Of a stretch of DNA of 64,000 nt, positions 49,638 to 58,109 are shown in pieces; position 1 is the stretch's first letter, and each line of letters begins with the position of its first letter. The position numbers and the translations under genes are program-made. This stretch comes from JBKEDC01 sp047972995 (GTDB taxonomy: Bacteria > Bacteroidota > Bacteroidia > Bacteroidales > Prolixibacteraceae). The stretch lies in assembly GCA_047972995.1 (NCBI GenBank), contig JBKEBD010000006.1, positions 67,998 to 131,997 of the forward strand. The letters run 5' to 3'. The notes beneath the pieces are model-generated. The model had not been told where the DNA came from, did not search any database, and saw only the letters and a program-made list of their open reading frames with translations.

Positions 49638-50546
49638 TTATTTGAGATTTAAAGCGTGAGAAATAATAGCTTGACGAGTGTATAAGCCATTTAATGCTTG
49701 CTCGAAGTAATAAGCCTTAGGATTGTTATCTACATCGGTGGCAATTTCATTTACACGGGGGAGTGGGTGAAGAATTCGAAGCGATTCTTTCGTGTTCTGA
49801 AGCATATCATTTTTGAGGATATACACGTTTTTCACCTTTTCGTATTCTATAGGGTCGGAGAATCTTTCTTTTTGCACACGAGTCATATAAAGAATGTCAG
49901 CTTCTGAAATAATATCATTAAACTCTAGGTGCTCGTAATATTTAATGCCTTTGTCGGTAAGGAAGTTTTTGTATTCATTAGGCATGGCAAGTTCTTCGGG
50001 AGCAATAAAGTTGAATACTGGATTTTTGAATTCAGACATTGCCATGAGTAGAGAATGCACCGTACGACCATATTTTAAATCGCCTACCATGAATAGATTT
50101 ATGTCGTCAAGTCTTCCTTGAGTTTTCAAGATAGAATACATATCGAGAAGAGTTTGCGAGGGGTGCTGATTAGCACCATCGCCCGCATTAATGATTGGCA
50201 CGGGCGAAATTTCAGCAGCATATCGAGCAGCTCCTTCTAGTGGGTGTCTCATCACGATGAGATCGGCATAGTTGGAAACCATTTTAATGGTGTCATGCAG
50301 TGTTTCCCCTTTGCTTACACTCGATGAATTAGAGTCGCTGAAGCCAATGATTCTACCACCAAGGCGGTTGATTGCTGTTTCGAAACTTAATCTGGTTCTT
50401 GTTGAAGGCTCAAAGAAGAGCGATGCCACTACCTTTCCTTCAAGTAGTCGTTGGTTGGGGTTCTGCTCAAAGTTGGCAGCTAGCTCCATAATGCGGAGAT
50501 ACTCCTCTTTGGAGAAATCAGTGATTGAAATTAAATCTTTTTTCAT
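49638..50546 (-). CDS. pyrB: Aspartate carbamoyltransferase catalytic subunit
   Basis: 302 aa, normal. Commits carbamoyl phosphate to pyrimidine synthesis. Seen: S-T-R-T-R (residues 48-52) phosphate site, the H-P-L-E-G region near residue 100, H-P-S-Q-T-L-L-D near 133, M-T-R-V-Q-K-E-R near 223, and L-H-P-L-P-R near 259. First gene of the pyrB-pyrI-msrC unit. A small repeat lies in its leader (50562-50600). Confidence 0.97.
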   Translation of the reverse strand: MKKDLISITDFSKEEYLRIMELAANFEQNPNQRLLEGKVVASLFFEPSTRTRLSFETAINRLGGRIIGFSDSNSSSVSKGETLHDTIKMVSNYADLIVMRHPLEGAARYAAEISPVPIINAGDGANQHPSQTLLDMYSILKTQGRLDDINLFMVGDLKYGRTVHSLLMAMSEFKNPVFNFIAPEELAMPNEYKNFLTDKGIKYYEHLEFNDIISEADILYMTRVQKERFSDPIEYEKVKNVYILKNDMLQNTKESLRILHPLPRVNEIATDVDNNPKAYYFEQALNGLYTRQAIISHALNLK

Positions 50547-50561
50547 CTGTTTTATTTCTTA

Positions 50562-50600
50562 GTGCGAAGCAGCATTGTGCGAAGTGCGAAGTGCAATTCT
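50562..50600. repeat. Heptamer repeats upstream of pyrB
   Basis: TGCGAAG occurs three times (about 50563, 50577, 50584), the last two in tandem and followed by TGC. It lies in the leader upstream of pyrB. Low complexity; comparable to the repeats at 45641. Confidence 0.55.
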
Positions 50601-50631
50601 GCATTAACCAACCTAGCTCTCTTTTTACTTG

Positions 50632-51228
50632 CTATTTTTTTACCTTAACCCCTTCAATATCTTCAAACTGTTTGATGATTCGTTCGCTGTCGTTTTCTCT
50701 CACTGCTGTGAGTATTCGGCATCGGAGGTCAAAATTATTCTTTTTTTGTTCAATCAGTTCATTCTTGAATACTTTCATCACATCATTCATTGCGAGGTAA
50801 TCAAATTCTACCCAGAAATTCACCATCACAAGTTGTTCTTCAATTTCGGCTGCTTCAATAGATAAAGCTGCGGCATTACGATATGCATTAATTAGTCCGC
50901 TTGTGCCAAGAAGTACTCCTCCAAAATATCTCACAACAACAATAAGAATATTTGTAAGCCCAGACTTCTGAATCTGTCCCAATATCGGTTTGCCTGCTGT
51001 CGATGAAGGTTCCCCATCGTCATTGGCTCGGAAGTTTGTCAGGTCAGCACCTAGTCGCCAAGCATAGCAATGATGCCGAGCCGCATAGTGTTCTTTTTTG
51101 AGTGCTTGAATGTGTTCTTTAATTTCCTCTTCTGTTTCCACAGGGTAAGCATAGGCAATAAACTTGCTTCCTTTGTCTTTGAATAAGGCTTCTGTTGGTG
51201 ATGATATGGTTAAAAATGAATCGTTCAT
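50632..51228 (-). CDS. yigZ: YigZ/IMPACT-family protein (UPF0029)
   Basis: 198 aa. N-terminal IMPACT domain: K-G-S-K-F-I-A-Y-A, H-H-C-Y-A-W-R-L-G (about 52-60), N-D-D-G-E-P-S-S-T-A-G-K-P-I-L (about 69-83, family signature), and V-V-R-Y-F-G-G-V-L-L-G-T-S-G-L (about 99-113). C-terminal DUF1949-type domain (about 130-198). A conserved protein of unclear role, perhaps translation-related. The dnaA terminator (51235-51269) lies just upstream, so it needs its own promoter, which I could not identify. Confidence 0.93.
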   Translation of the reverse strand: MNDSFLTISSPTEALFKDKGSKFIAYAYPVETEEEIKEHIQALKKEHYAARHHCYAWRLGADLTNFRANDDGEPSSTAGKPILGQIQKSGLTNILIVVVRYFGGVLLGTSGLINAYRNAAALSIEAAEIEEQLVMVNFWVEFDYLAMNDVMKVFKNELIEQKKNNFDLRCRILTAVRENDSERIIKQFEDIEGVKVKK

Positions 51229-51234
51229 ATTTAC

Positions 51235-51269
51235 TCAAAAAATAGGCAACCCATACGGATTGCCTATTT
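51235..51269 (-). terminator. Terminator of dnaA
   Basis: 10-base stem AAATAGGCAA / TTGCCTATTT with a 10-base loop, ending in six U on the minus strand (part of the stem and beyond). Five bases past the dnaA stop. Confidence 0.85.
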
Positions 51270-51274
51270 CATAA

Positions 51275-52699
51275 TTAAAGCTTTAATTTTTGTTCTACTT
51301 TATGGAATGTCGTTTTGAAATCTTTATCAGTTTCAATTAAGTTTTTGATTACTTTGCAAGCGTGCAAAACAGTAGCATGGTCTTTTTTTCCAATTTGAGC
51401 ACCAATGGCAGAATAAGATTGGTTTGTCATTTCTTTAGAAAAGAACATGGCTAATTGTCTAGCCTGCACAATTTCTCTTTTTCTAGTTTTTGACTGAATG
51501 GCTTCTACTTCCAAACCAAAACTATCGCAAACTACTTTAGAAATATAATCCACAGAAAGTTCAACCTTCGTACTTTTCACTAATTTATTGATGAGCTTGC
51601 TTGCTAGGTCAAGTGTAATTTCTTTTTTGTTGAGCGTAGCTTGCGCAAGTAACGATACCAATGCACCTTCTAATTCTCTCACGTTGGTTGTAATGTGAGA
51701 TGCAATATATTCGAGTACATCATCAGAAAATGTCATGCCATCTTTATGAGCTTTGTTCTTTAAGATGCGCATTCGAGTTTCAAAATCGGGAGCTTCAATT
51801 TCAGCTGATAGTCCCCATTTGAATCGAGAGAGTAATCGCTCTTCCATACCTCCTAAGTCGATAGGAGAAGTATCGGAAGTTAGAATTAATTGTTTTCCGC
51901 TCTGATGAAGATGGTTGAAAATATGGAAAAATGTCAATTGCGTTTTTGTTTTTCCCGCCAATTCCTGCACGTCGTCTAGAATCAATACATCGATCATTTG
52001 ATAGAAATACATGAAGTCATTAATATTTCCATTCTTTGATGCTTCAGTGTATTGGTTCATGAAATAATTGGCAGCAACATACAACACTGTTTTTTCTGGA
52101 AAGCGTTGTTTTGTTTCTATACCAATGGCTTGTGCTAGGTGGGTTTTCCCTAAGCCAGATCGTCCAAATATCATGAGAGGGTTGAAGGCTGTTCCTCCGG
52201 GATTCTGAGCTACAGCATAACCCGCAGCACGAGCTAGGCTGTTGCATTCTCCCTCTATATATGTGTCGAAGTTATTATTTGCTTGCAGTCTAGGGTCAAC
52301 GTGTAATTTTTGAATGCCCGGAATAACAAACGGATTCTTAATTGTTTTTTCAGGAGAATTAGAAATCGGAATATCCATCGGCTTATTATATAGCTGATTG
52401 GTATTACTAGTGGGGTAGTTTACAGTGCACGGCTCATTTGCTTGATTAGTCATCACGATGGAATATTCTAATTTAGCTTGGTCGCCAATGGTTTTGTAAA
52501 GTGTTTTCTTAAGCAAATCAATGTATTGCTCCTCTAAATACTCATAGAAGAATGGACTTGGAACTTGAATCGTTAATGTTTGCTCTACTAATTTGATAGG
52601 CACGATAGGCTCAAACCAAGTTTTGTAGCTAATAGGAGGTATAATGTCGCGAATTATTCCAAGGCAATTATTCCAAATTTCTTGATGAGTGTTAGGCAT
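51275..52699 (-). CDS. dnaA: Chromosomal replication initiator DnaA
   Basis: 474 aa, normal. Initiates replication by binding DnaA boxes. Domains: I (1-90, W-F-E-P-I), linker II (about 95-135), III AAA+ with G-R-S-G-L-G-K-T-H-L (about 167-176; Arg-Ser is unusual but the catalytic residues remain), L-I-L-D-D-V-Q (Walker B), R-F-K-W-G-L sensor region, and IV with S-Y-S-A-I-G-A-Q-I-G-K-K-D-H-A-T-V-L-H-A (DnaA signature). Upstream spacer has a perfect DnaA box (52727-52735). Confidence 0.97.
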   Translation of the reverse strand: MPNTHQEIWNNCLGIIRDIIPPISYKTWFEPIVPIKLVEQTLTIQVPSPFFYEYLEEQYIDLLKKTLYKTIGDQAKLEYSIVMTNQANEPCTVNYPTSNTNQLYNKPMDIPISNSPEKTIKNPFVIPGIQKLHVDPRLQANNNFDTYIEGECNSLARAAGYAVAQNPGGTAFNPLMIFGRSGLGKTHLAQAIGIETKQRFPEKTVLYVAANYFMNQYTEASKNGNINDFMYFYQMIDVLILDDVQELAGKTKTQLTFFHIFNHLHQSGKQLILTSDTSPIDLGGMEERLLSRFKWGLSAEIEAPDFETRMRILKNKAHKDGMTFSDDVLEYIASHITTNVRELEGALVSLLAQATLNKKEITLDLASKLINKLVKSTKVELSVDYISKVVCDSFGLEVEAIQSKTRKREIVQARQLAMFFSKEMTNQSYSAIGAQIGKKDHATVLHACKVIKNLIETDKDFKTTFHKVEQKLKL

Positions 52700-52965
52700 G
52701 ATTTACTGTTCTCTTGATTAAAGTTTTTATCCACATGAGAACTTATCTATCTCATAGGGAGAGCAAATCTCAAGAAAAAAAAGTTGAAAAAAAAATGGAT
52801 TTCGACTTGATTTTTAAATATCAACAGTAACCTGTTTATAACTCAATATATTACAAAATAAATTTTTATCAAAAAAGTTATAAGTAGCTTATAGTCAGTA
52901 GAGTGAAGTTGGTGTTGATTCTAAGTTGTTTATTTGGTGTTAGTTATAGAAAAGGCGAGAAAAAG
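52700..52965. other. AT-rich spacer upstream of dnaA, candidate origin or autoregulatory site
   Basis: The 266-base gap between dnaA and the MCE gene contains a perfect DnaA box TTATCCACA at 52727-52735, 28 bases before the dnaA ATG on the other strand. It also holds weaker ones: TTATAAACA (minus, 52833-52841, two mismatches) and TTATCAAAA (52866-52874, two mismatches). It has A/T-runs (52775-52795) and AACAG / CTGTT (52823-52836). It could be an oriC, or only a dnaA autoregulation site. Genes on both sides keep the same strand, which argues against an origin. No -7 promoter was identified. Confidence 0.4.
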
Positions 52966-54198
52966 CTAGTTCGAAAGCTTTTTAGTAGCTTTACTTAACT
53001 TAATTTCTTTTCCATTTTTATAGGCTATCAATTCTGCTGCAGAGAAACTCTTTTGTACCTCTAAAAGCAGCTTGCTTGCAGCTGAAAAATCATGCTGCAT
53101 GGGGGTAACATAACTATAGATTCCTTTGTCGTATATTTCCTCCACATTTAAGTGTTTGAAAAGAGGGCTATCTAAATCAATCTGAGCCGAAGAATCTAAT
53201 AGGCAAACTCTAAAAGTGTAATTTTCATTACGCTCAATGTCTGCCGATGAGATATAAATATCTTTTCCAAAATCAACCCCTGTGAGCTTCACATATTTGG
53301 AAGGGTTGTTTTGGAAATCAACGAGCAAATGATTTAATGATTCAGAAGCTTCGTTTAGGTTTAGATATAAGTTCTTGTCGTTAACTAGGGCTCCAAGTGA
53401 ACCTTCACCACTTTCAATTTTGGCTAAAATAGTAGAAAGATTATCGATGGTGCTTTTGAGATTGCTAGAGGCAAGGCTGTCTGACATTGTCGATAAATTT
53501 GCTGAAATTCGATTAATGTCGTTAGAGCTTAGAGCAAGTGCAGTTGAAATTGTGTCAATATTACTAATAATGTTGTTTAACCCTTTACTTTGTGCTGTTA
53601 ATATAAGATTGAGTTGTGCAGATATATCAGCCATATTTTGCATGGTGCTGTTGAAATGAGCAATGCTTAGTTTTAGGTTTTGCTGGGTTTCTACATCTAG
53701 TATGTTGTTTAGAGCATATACGGTTGAATCTAAAGAAGAGATTAGATTTTCGGCTTTGTTTTTGATGGGAATAACTTCACTGCCAAGTAATTCAATCATG
53801 CCACTTTCAATTGAAGATGGAAGTGTGTCTCCCTCGCTGTAGTATTCACTATTTTGATATAAGGCTAGCTTTATGGCTTTTGTTCCAAGCAGATCGCTAG
53901 ATGTTAGGATGGACTTAGAGCCTTTGGGTATTTTAATATCGCCTTCAATAGCAAGTTTAACAAGGAAAGATCCATCATTTGCATTAGAGAAGGACACGTC
54001 TTGAATCGAACCAACTTGGTAGCCATTGATTAGGATGGCACTCGACTTTACCAAACCTTCTACACGTTCGTATCTGGCGTAGTAGGTAGTACTTTTTTTG
54101 AAAATATCAATTCCCTTTAAATAGTTTATTCCCCAAACTAATATGGCGATGCAGCAAATAACTAGAGCTCCCAGTTTAATGTATTTCTTATTTTTCAT
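52966..54198 (-). CDS. MlaD-family (MCE) protein with C-terminal SPOR-like domain
   Basis: 410 aa from the ATG at 54198; the frame runs 46 residues upstream into amiC. Seen: an N-terminal membrane helix (about 8-26), the MCE domain (about 34-115, G-L-V-K-S-S-A-I-L-I-N-G-Y-Q-V-G), a long helical region (about 140-300) with many N-S-S-D-I-N type repeats, then a C-terminal domain (about 325-395: Y-T-F-R-V-C-L-L-D-S-S, D-S-P-L-F-K-H-L, K-G-I-Y-S-Y-V-T, L-I-A-Y-K-N-G-K-E-I). That last domain resembles the one often found at the C-terminus of Bacteroidota amidases. It starts 13 bases after amiC. Probably a periplasmic lipid-transport subunit, inferred. No MlaE or MlaF is adjacent. Confidence 0.8.
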   Translation of the reverse strand: MKNKKYIKLGALVICCIAILVWGINYLKGIDIFKKSTTYYARYERVEGLVKSSAILINGYQVGSIQDVSFSNANDGSFLVKLAIEGDIKIPKGSKSILTSSDLLGTKAIKLALYQNSEYYSEGDTLPSSIESGMIELLGSEVIPIKNKAENLISSLDSTVYALNNILDVETQQNLKLSIAHFNSTMQNMADISAQLNLILTAQSKGLNNIISNIDTISTALALSSNDINRISANLSTMSDSLASSNLKSTIDNLSTILAKIESGEGSLGALVNDKNLYLNLNEASESLNHLLVDFQNNPSKYVKLTGVDFGKDIYISSADIERNENYTFRVCLLDSSAQIDLDSPLFKHLNVEEIYDKGIYSYVTPMQHDFSAASKLLLEVQKSFSAAELIAYKNGKEIKLSKATKKLSN

Positions 54199-54211
54199 TT
54201 GTGTTTCGTGT

Positions 54212-54991
54212 TTATGGCATTTTGCCAATATTTTCAGTGAGTTTTTTATTCTTATATTGAATGATGGATTGCGCAATAGCTTTAGCAACCTCTTTTTTCC
54301 CTTTTTCCGACAATAAATAACTAGCTTCTTCAGCATTGGTTAGGTAACCCAATTCAATAAGAGCACTTGGTGCATTGGCTTCGTTTAATACCAAAAAACC
54401 AGCTTGTTTTGTCCCTCTACTTTTTCTAGAACTGTATTTAGTTACATTATTCTGAACAAAGATGGAAAATTCAGCACTATTCAAGAAGTATTTTTCTTGA
54501 ATAAGATCGAATATAATGTAAGATTCAGATGAGTTTGGATCAAACCCTTCGTAATATGTTTCGTAATTATCTTCAATTAAGATAACAGCGTTTTCTTTCT
54601 TCGCCGTGTTTAGGTTCTCTTCGGAATCATGCATCCCGATGATGAAAGTTTCGAGTCCATGAATGTATGATTCAGGATAAGAATTTACATGGACTGAGAC
54701 GAAAAGATCGGCATGGTTTTCATTTGCTATTTTAGCACGTTGATGCAGGGGAATGAATTTATCTTTCGTGCGTGTGTAAACAACCTTTATGGATTCGTCT
54801 GTTTGATTGATTATTTTTCCGATCTCTAGAGAATAATTTAGCACAAGATTCTTTTCAATGATTCGATTCCCCATAGCACCCGGGTCGAATCCACCGTGTC
54901 CAGGGTCTAAAACCACAATAAATTTCTCTTGACCATGAACACTAGTCAAGAATGTAGTTAGGAGGAATAATATGAGTGAAAAACGTTTCAT
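54212..54991 (-). CDS. amiC: N-acetylmuramoyl-L-alanine amidase
   Basis: 259 aa. Zinc amidase cleaving septal peptidoglycan. Seen: signal peptide (M-K-R-F-S-L-I-L-F-L..., cleavage after V-H-G), D-P-G-H-G-G-F-D-P-G (His32 zinc ligand), E-K-N-L-V-L-N (Glu), V-S-V-H-V-N (second His) and I-E-L-G-Y-L-T-N (catalytic Glu near 225). Ends soon after the amidase domain; there is no C-terminal SPOR-like region, unlike many Bacteroidota amidases. Between ugd and the MCE gene, on the same strand. Confidence 0.92.
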   Translation of the reverse strand: MKRFSLILFLLTTFLTSVHGQEKFIVVLDPGHGGFDPGAMGNRIIEKNLVLNYSLEIGKIINQTDESIKVVYTRTKDKFIPLHQRAKIANENHADLFVSVHVNSYPESYIHGLETFIIGMHDSEENLNTAKKENAVILIEDNYETYYEGFDPNSSESYIIFDLIQEKYFLNSAEFSIFVQNNVTKYSSRKSRGTKQAGFLVLNEANAPSALIELGYLTNAEEASYLLSEKGKKEVAKAIAQSIIQYKNKKLTENIGKMP

Positions 54992-54999
54992 ACAAAATA

Positions 55000-55023
55000 G
55001 CTCCTAAGCATGAGCTAAGGAGC
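55000..55023 (-). terminator. Weak terminator after ugd
   Basis: GCTCCT / AGGAGC with an inner AGC / GCT and an A-A mismatch, followed on the minus strand by TATTTTG. Between the ugd stop and the amiC start. Confidence 0.55.
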
Positions 55024-55046
55024 CGTGAGTATATTTATATTTTAAT

Positions 55047-56492
55047 TTATCCTTTACCAATTGAATGTAAGTTAAACCCAATGCGAGTAATTGCTTCTCG
55101 GTCTAATATATTTCTTCCATCGAATAAGAACGCTGGTTTCTTCATGTTGTTATATACTGTTGTCCAGTCAAGAGATTTAAACTCTTCCCATTCAGTTAAA
55201 ATGGCAATAGCGTGAGCACCATGAGTTGCCTCATCGGCAGAACTGTGCACATGAACCAATGAACGAATGGTTTCACTAGAAAGGGCTTCTGGTGCTTCAA
55301 TACCGTAGGTAGTAGCACGACGATTCTTTTGAAGATATTCTAAATCAGCATAAATTTGCTCAGCACTCACCTTGGGATCATATACATGAATTTCAGCTCG
55401 GTCTTGCAATAAAGTATCAGCTACGTAAATAGCTGCACTTTCGCGCGTATCATTGGTATCTTTCTTAAATGCCCATCCAAGGAAGGCAATGTGTTTTCCT
55501 GAAACGGTATTAAACAAGCTTGATATGATGTTTTGAGCAAAACGTTCTTTCTGATAATCATTTAAAATAACCACTTGTTCCCAATAAGCAGCAGCTTCAG
55601 GCAATCCGAAATAATGGCAAAGATAAACCAAGTTTAGGATGTCTTTTTGGAAGCAAGAACCACCAAAGCGAACTGATGATTTTAAGAATTTAGATCCTAT
55701 GCGTGAATCCATCCCTATTGCACGAGCCACCTCATCTACATCGGCACCTGTTTTTTCGCATAAGACTGAGATAGCATTAATGCTTGAGATACGTTGAGCT
55801 AAAACTGCATTAGCTGTCAATTTAGAAAGCTCCGACGACCACAAGCGAGTGGTGACAATTTTCTCGCGAGGAATCCAATTTGAATATATCTCAACTAAAG
55901 CCTCGATAGCTTTTAATCCATCTTCGTCTTGGTCTCCACCAATGAGTACACGGTCTGATTTATATAAGTCTTCAATAGCAGTTCCTTCTGCCAAGAATTC
56001 GGGATTTGAAAGTACTTTGAACGTAAGTCCTTTGCCTTCTGATTCTAAAATGGTTTTCACCGATTCAGCAGTGCGCACAGGAAGGGGAGATTTTTCTACC
56101 ACAATTTTATCGTCTTTTGATACGCGAGCGATTTGACGAGCTGAAAGCTCTAAAAATTTCAAATCAGCTGCCATACCTTTACCTACACCAAAGGTCTTTG
56201 TAGGGGTATTTACAGCCATGAAAATCATTTGTGCTTCATCAATAGCTTTTTCTACATTCGTAGAAAAGAATAGGTTGCGTCCGCGAGCTTCGCCAACTAC
56301 CTGGTCAAGCCCAGGTTCATAAACAGGCAACTTACTAAGATCATCGTCATTCCATGCTGCAATTCGCTGTTCGTTTATATCAACAACAGTTACCTGAATG
56401 TGAGGGCATTGTTGTGCGATAACAGCCATGGTTGGACCGCCTACATAGCCTGCACCAATGCAAGCAATTTTTGTGATTTTAGTGGGTAACAT
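55047..56492 (-). CDS. ugd: UDP-glucose 6-dehydrogenase (eukaryote-like class)
   Basis: 481 aa from the ATG at 56492. Oxidises UDP-glucose to UDP-glucuronate for capsule or glycan synthesis. Seen: I-G-A-G-Y-V-G-G-P-T (NAD site), N-T-P-T-K-T-F-G, the K-S-P-L-P-V-R-T-A-E motif, N-P-E-F-L-A-E-G-T-A, catalytic Cys near 277 in F-G-G-S-C-F-Q-K-D-I-L-N-L-V-Y-L-C, W-A-F-K-K-D-T-N-D-T-R. Length, the Cys position and the F-Q-K-D-I-L-N-L-V-Y-L-C segment match the animal-type UGDH rather than the shorter bacterial one. The frame goes 30 residues further upstream, without family match. Confidence 0.95.
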   Translation of the reverse strand: MLPTKITKIACIGAGYVGGPTMAVIAQQCPHIQVTVVDINEQRIAAWNDDDLSKLPVYEPGLDQVVGEARGRNLFFSTNVEKAIDEAQMIFMAVNTPTKTFGVGKGMAADLKFLELSARQIARVSKDDKIVVEKSPLPVRTAESVKTILESEGKGLTFKVLSNPEFLAEGTAIEDLYKSDRVLIGGDQDEDGLKAIEALVEIYSNWIPREKIVTTRLWSSELSKLTANAVLAQRISSINAISVLCEKTGADVDEVARAIGMDSRIGSKFLKSSVRFGGSCFQKDILNLVYLCHYFGLPEAAAYWEQVVILNDYQKERFAQNIISSLFNTVSGKHIAFLGWAFKKDTNDTRESAAIYVADTLLQDRAEIHVYDPKVSAEQIYADLEYLQKNRRATTYGIEAPEALSSETIRSLVHVHSSADEATHGAHAIAILTEWEEFKSLDWTTVYNNMKKPAFLFDGRNILDREAITRIGFNLHSIGKG

Positions 56493-56637
56493 AAAGTACT
56501 CTTCGTGCAAAATAGAAGTGCAAAGTAAGTGATTTTTTGTTAACCATAGATTTTTTAGAACGGATATTTGTGATTCAGGCAAAGTATAGCACTATGAAAA
56601 GACCCCACAGAATCAAAGCAAAACGATAAAGTTAGTA

Positions 56638-58017
56638 CTAAAACTCGCCTCCTGTTTTCAATTTCTCTACATAAGCATCAATCTTTCGCAGTTCGGTGGG
56701 GATATCAATTCGCTGAGGACAGTGAGATTTGCACAAGCCACAACCAATGCAGTGATTGGCTTGGCGGAGTTTGGGTACACTACGGTCATAGCCCACAAGG
56801 AAGGCTCGGCGAGATTTACGATGTTGCTCATCTTTTGAATTTTTGAGCAAATCGCCGGCACTGATGACACGATTGTAATGCCCAAAAATGGCGGGAATGT
56901 CGAGCCCATAGGGACAAGGCATACAATATTGACACTCGGTGCACTGCACATAGTCGCTGTTGAGCATGATGTCTGTCACTTTCTCGAGGACGGCATATTC
57001 ATGCTCGCTGATGGGGTTGAGTGGGGAATAGGTGCGCACGTTTTCTTGCAAGTGCTCCAAATAAACCATGCCACTCAGCACGGTGAGAATGTTTTTAGGC
57101 GAGCCCGCATAGCGGAAAGCCCATGACGCAGCGCTTTCGTCGGGGCGAAGTTGGGAGAGCAGGTGATAAGCCTCAGAGCCTAGGCGAGAGAGTCGTCCAC
57201 CGAGCAAAGGCTCCATCACGATGACCGAGATGTTTCGTTTTTCTAGTTCGCCATACAGATATTGCGCATTCACATTTCGCCCAGTGGCGTGCAGCCAATC
57301 CACATAGTTGAGCTGAATCATCACAAAATCCCAATGATATTCTCTGGCATCGTGCAAGGCTAGAAGATAGTCGAACACTTTCACATCGCCATGAAACGAC
57401 CAGCCCAGGTTGCGAATGCGTCCGGCTTTGCGTTCAGCCACCATGTAGTCGAGCAATCCATTGTTGAGCATACGCTCGTTGAAGGCGTCCATTCCGCCCA
57501 TTCCCATGCCGTGCAGCAAGTAATAATCGAGGTAGTCCACTTGCAAATCACGCATCGACTTTTGATACATTTCCTTGCCAGATTCAAAGGGGCGAGCGGC
57601 GTCCACTTGAAAGTTCGACAGCTTAGTGGCAACAAAATATTTGTTGCGAGGGTGACGAGCCAGCGCTTTTCCTGTGGCTTCTTCCGACCAACCACGGACA
57701 TACACCGGAGCCGTATCGAAATAGTTCACCCCATGCTCCATGGCGTAATCCACTAATTGATTCACCGCTTCTTGGTCAACTTCCTCGCCGCTTCCATAGG
57801 CTTTTTTGCGAAGCGGCCAGCGCATACAACCATAACCCAAGAGCGACACTTGGTCGCCAGTGCTCGTGTTGGTGCGATAAGTCATTTTGTCGGTAGGCAC
57901 TTCGCCCAACATTCCGCCTTCGGCAGAAACCGTATTTTGAGGTTTGCATCCGGTTAGCGCAGCGCCTGCAAGGGCAGAACCTGCTCCGAAGGCTTTGAGG
58001 AAATTTCGACGTTCCAT
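56638..58017 (-). CDS. Tat-exported aldo/keto reductase with ferredoxin domain
   Basis: 459 aa. N-terminal Tat signal M-E-R-R-N-F-L-K (RR at 3-4) and a lipobox-like L-T-G-C (Cys24), so likely an exported lipoprotein. AKR barrel (about 40-340) with the full tetrad: Asp and Tyr in Y-F-D-T-A-P-V-Y, Lys in V-A-T-K, His in Y-L-L-H-G. C-terminal region (about 355-450) has two 4Fe-4S motifs, C-T-E-C-Q-Y-C-M-P-C-P and C-I-G-C-G-L-C-K-S-H-C-P. It is in one unit with the multi-cluster membrane Fe-S gene (92-base gap). GC content is visibly higher than in neighbours. Substrate is unknown. Confidence 0.88.
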   Translation of the reverse strand: MERRNFLKAFGAGSALAGAALTGCKPQNTVSAEGGMLGEVPTDKMTYRTNTSTGDQVSLLGYGCMRWPLRKKAYGSGEEVDQEAVNQLVDYAMEHGVNYFDTAPVYVRGWSEEATGKALARHPRNKYFVATKLSNFQVDAARPFESGKEMYQKSMRDLQVDYLDYYLLHGMGMGGMDAFNERMLNNGLLDYMVAERKAGRIRNLGWSFHGDVKVFDYLLALHDAREYHWDFVMIQLNYVDWLHATGRNVNAQYLYGELEKRNISVIVMEPLLGGRLSRLGSEAYHLLSQLRPDESAASWAFRYAGSPKNILTVLSGMVYLEHLQENVRTYSPLNPISEHEYAVLEKVTDIMLNSDYVQCTECQYCMPCPYGLDIPAIFGHYNRVISAGDLLKNSKDEQHRKSRRAFLVGYDRSVPKLRQANHCIGCGLCKSHCPQRIDIPTELRKIDAYVEKLKTGGEF

Positions 58018-58109
58018 GGGTTGAGTATTGATTTTCGGTTCTTTTAGATAATTTGATTAATTGTTGAGCTTCGTCGATGCTTTGCAAAGTTCATTTAGCA
58101 CAATATAGA

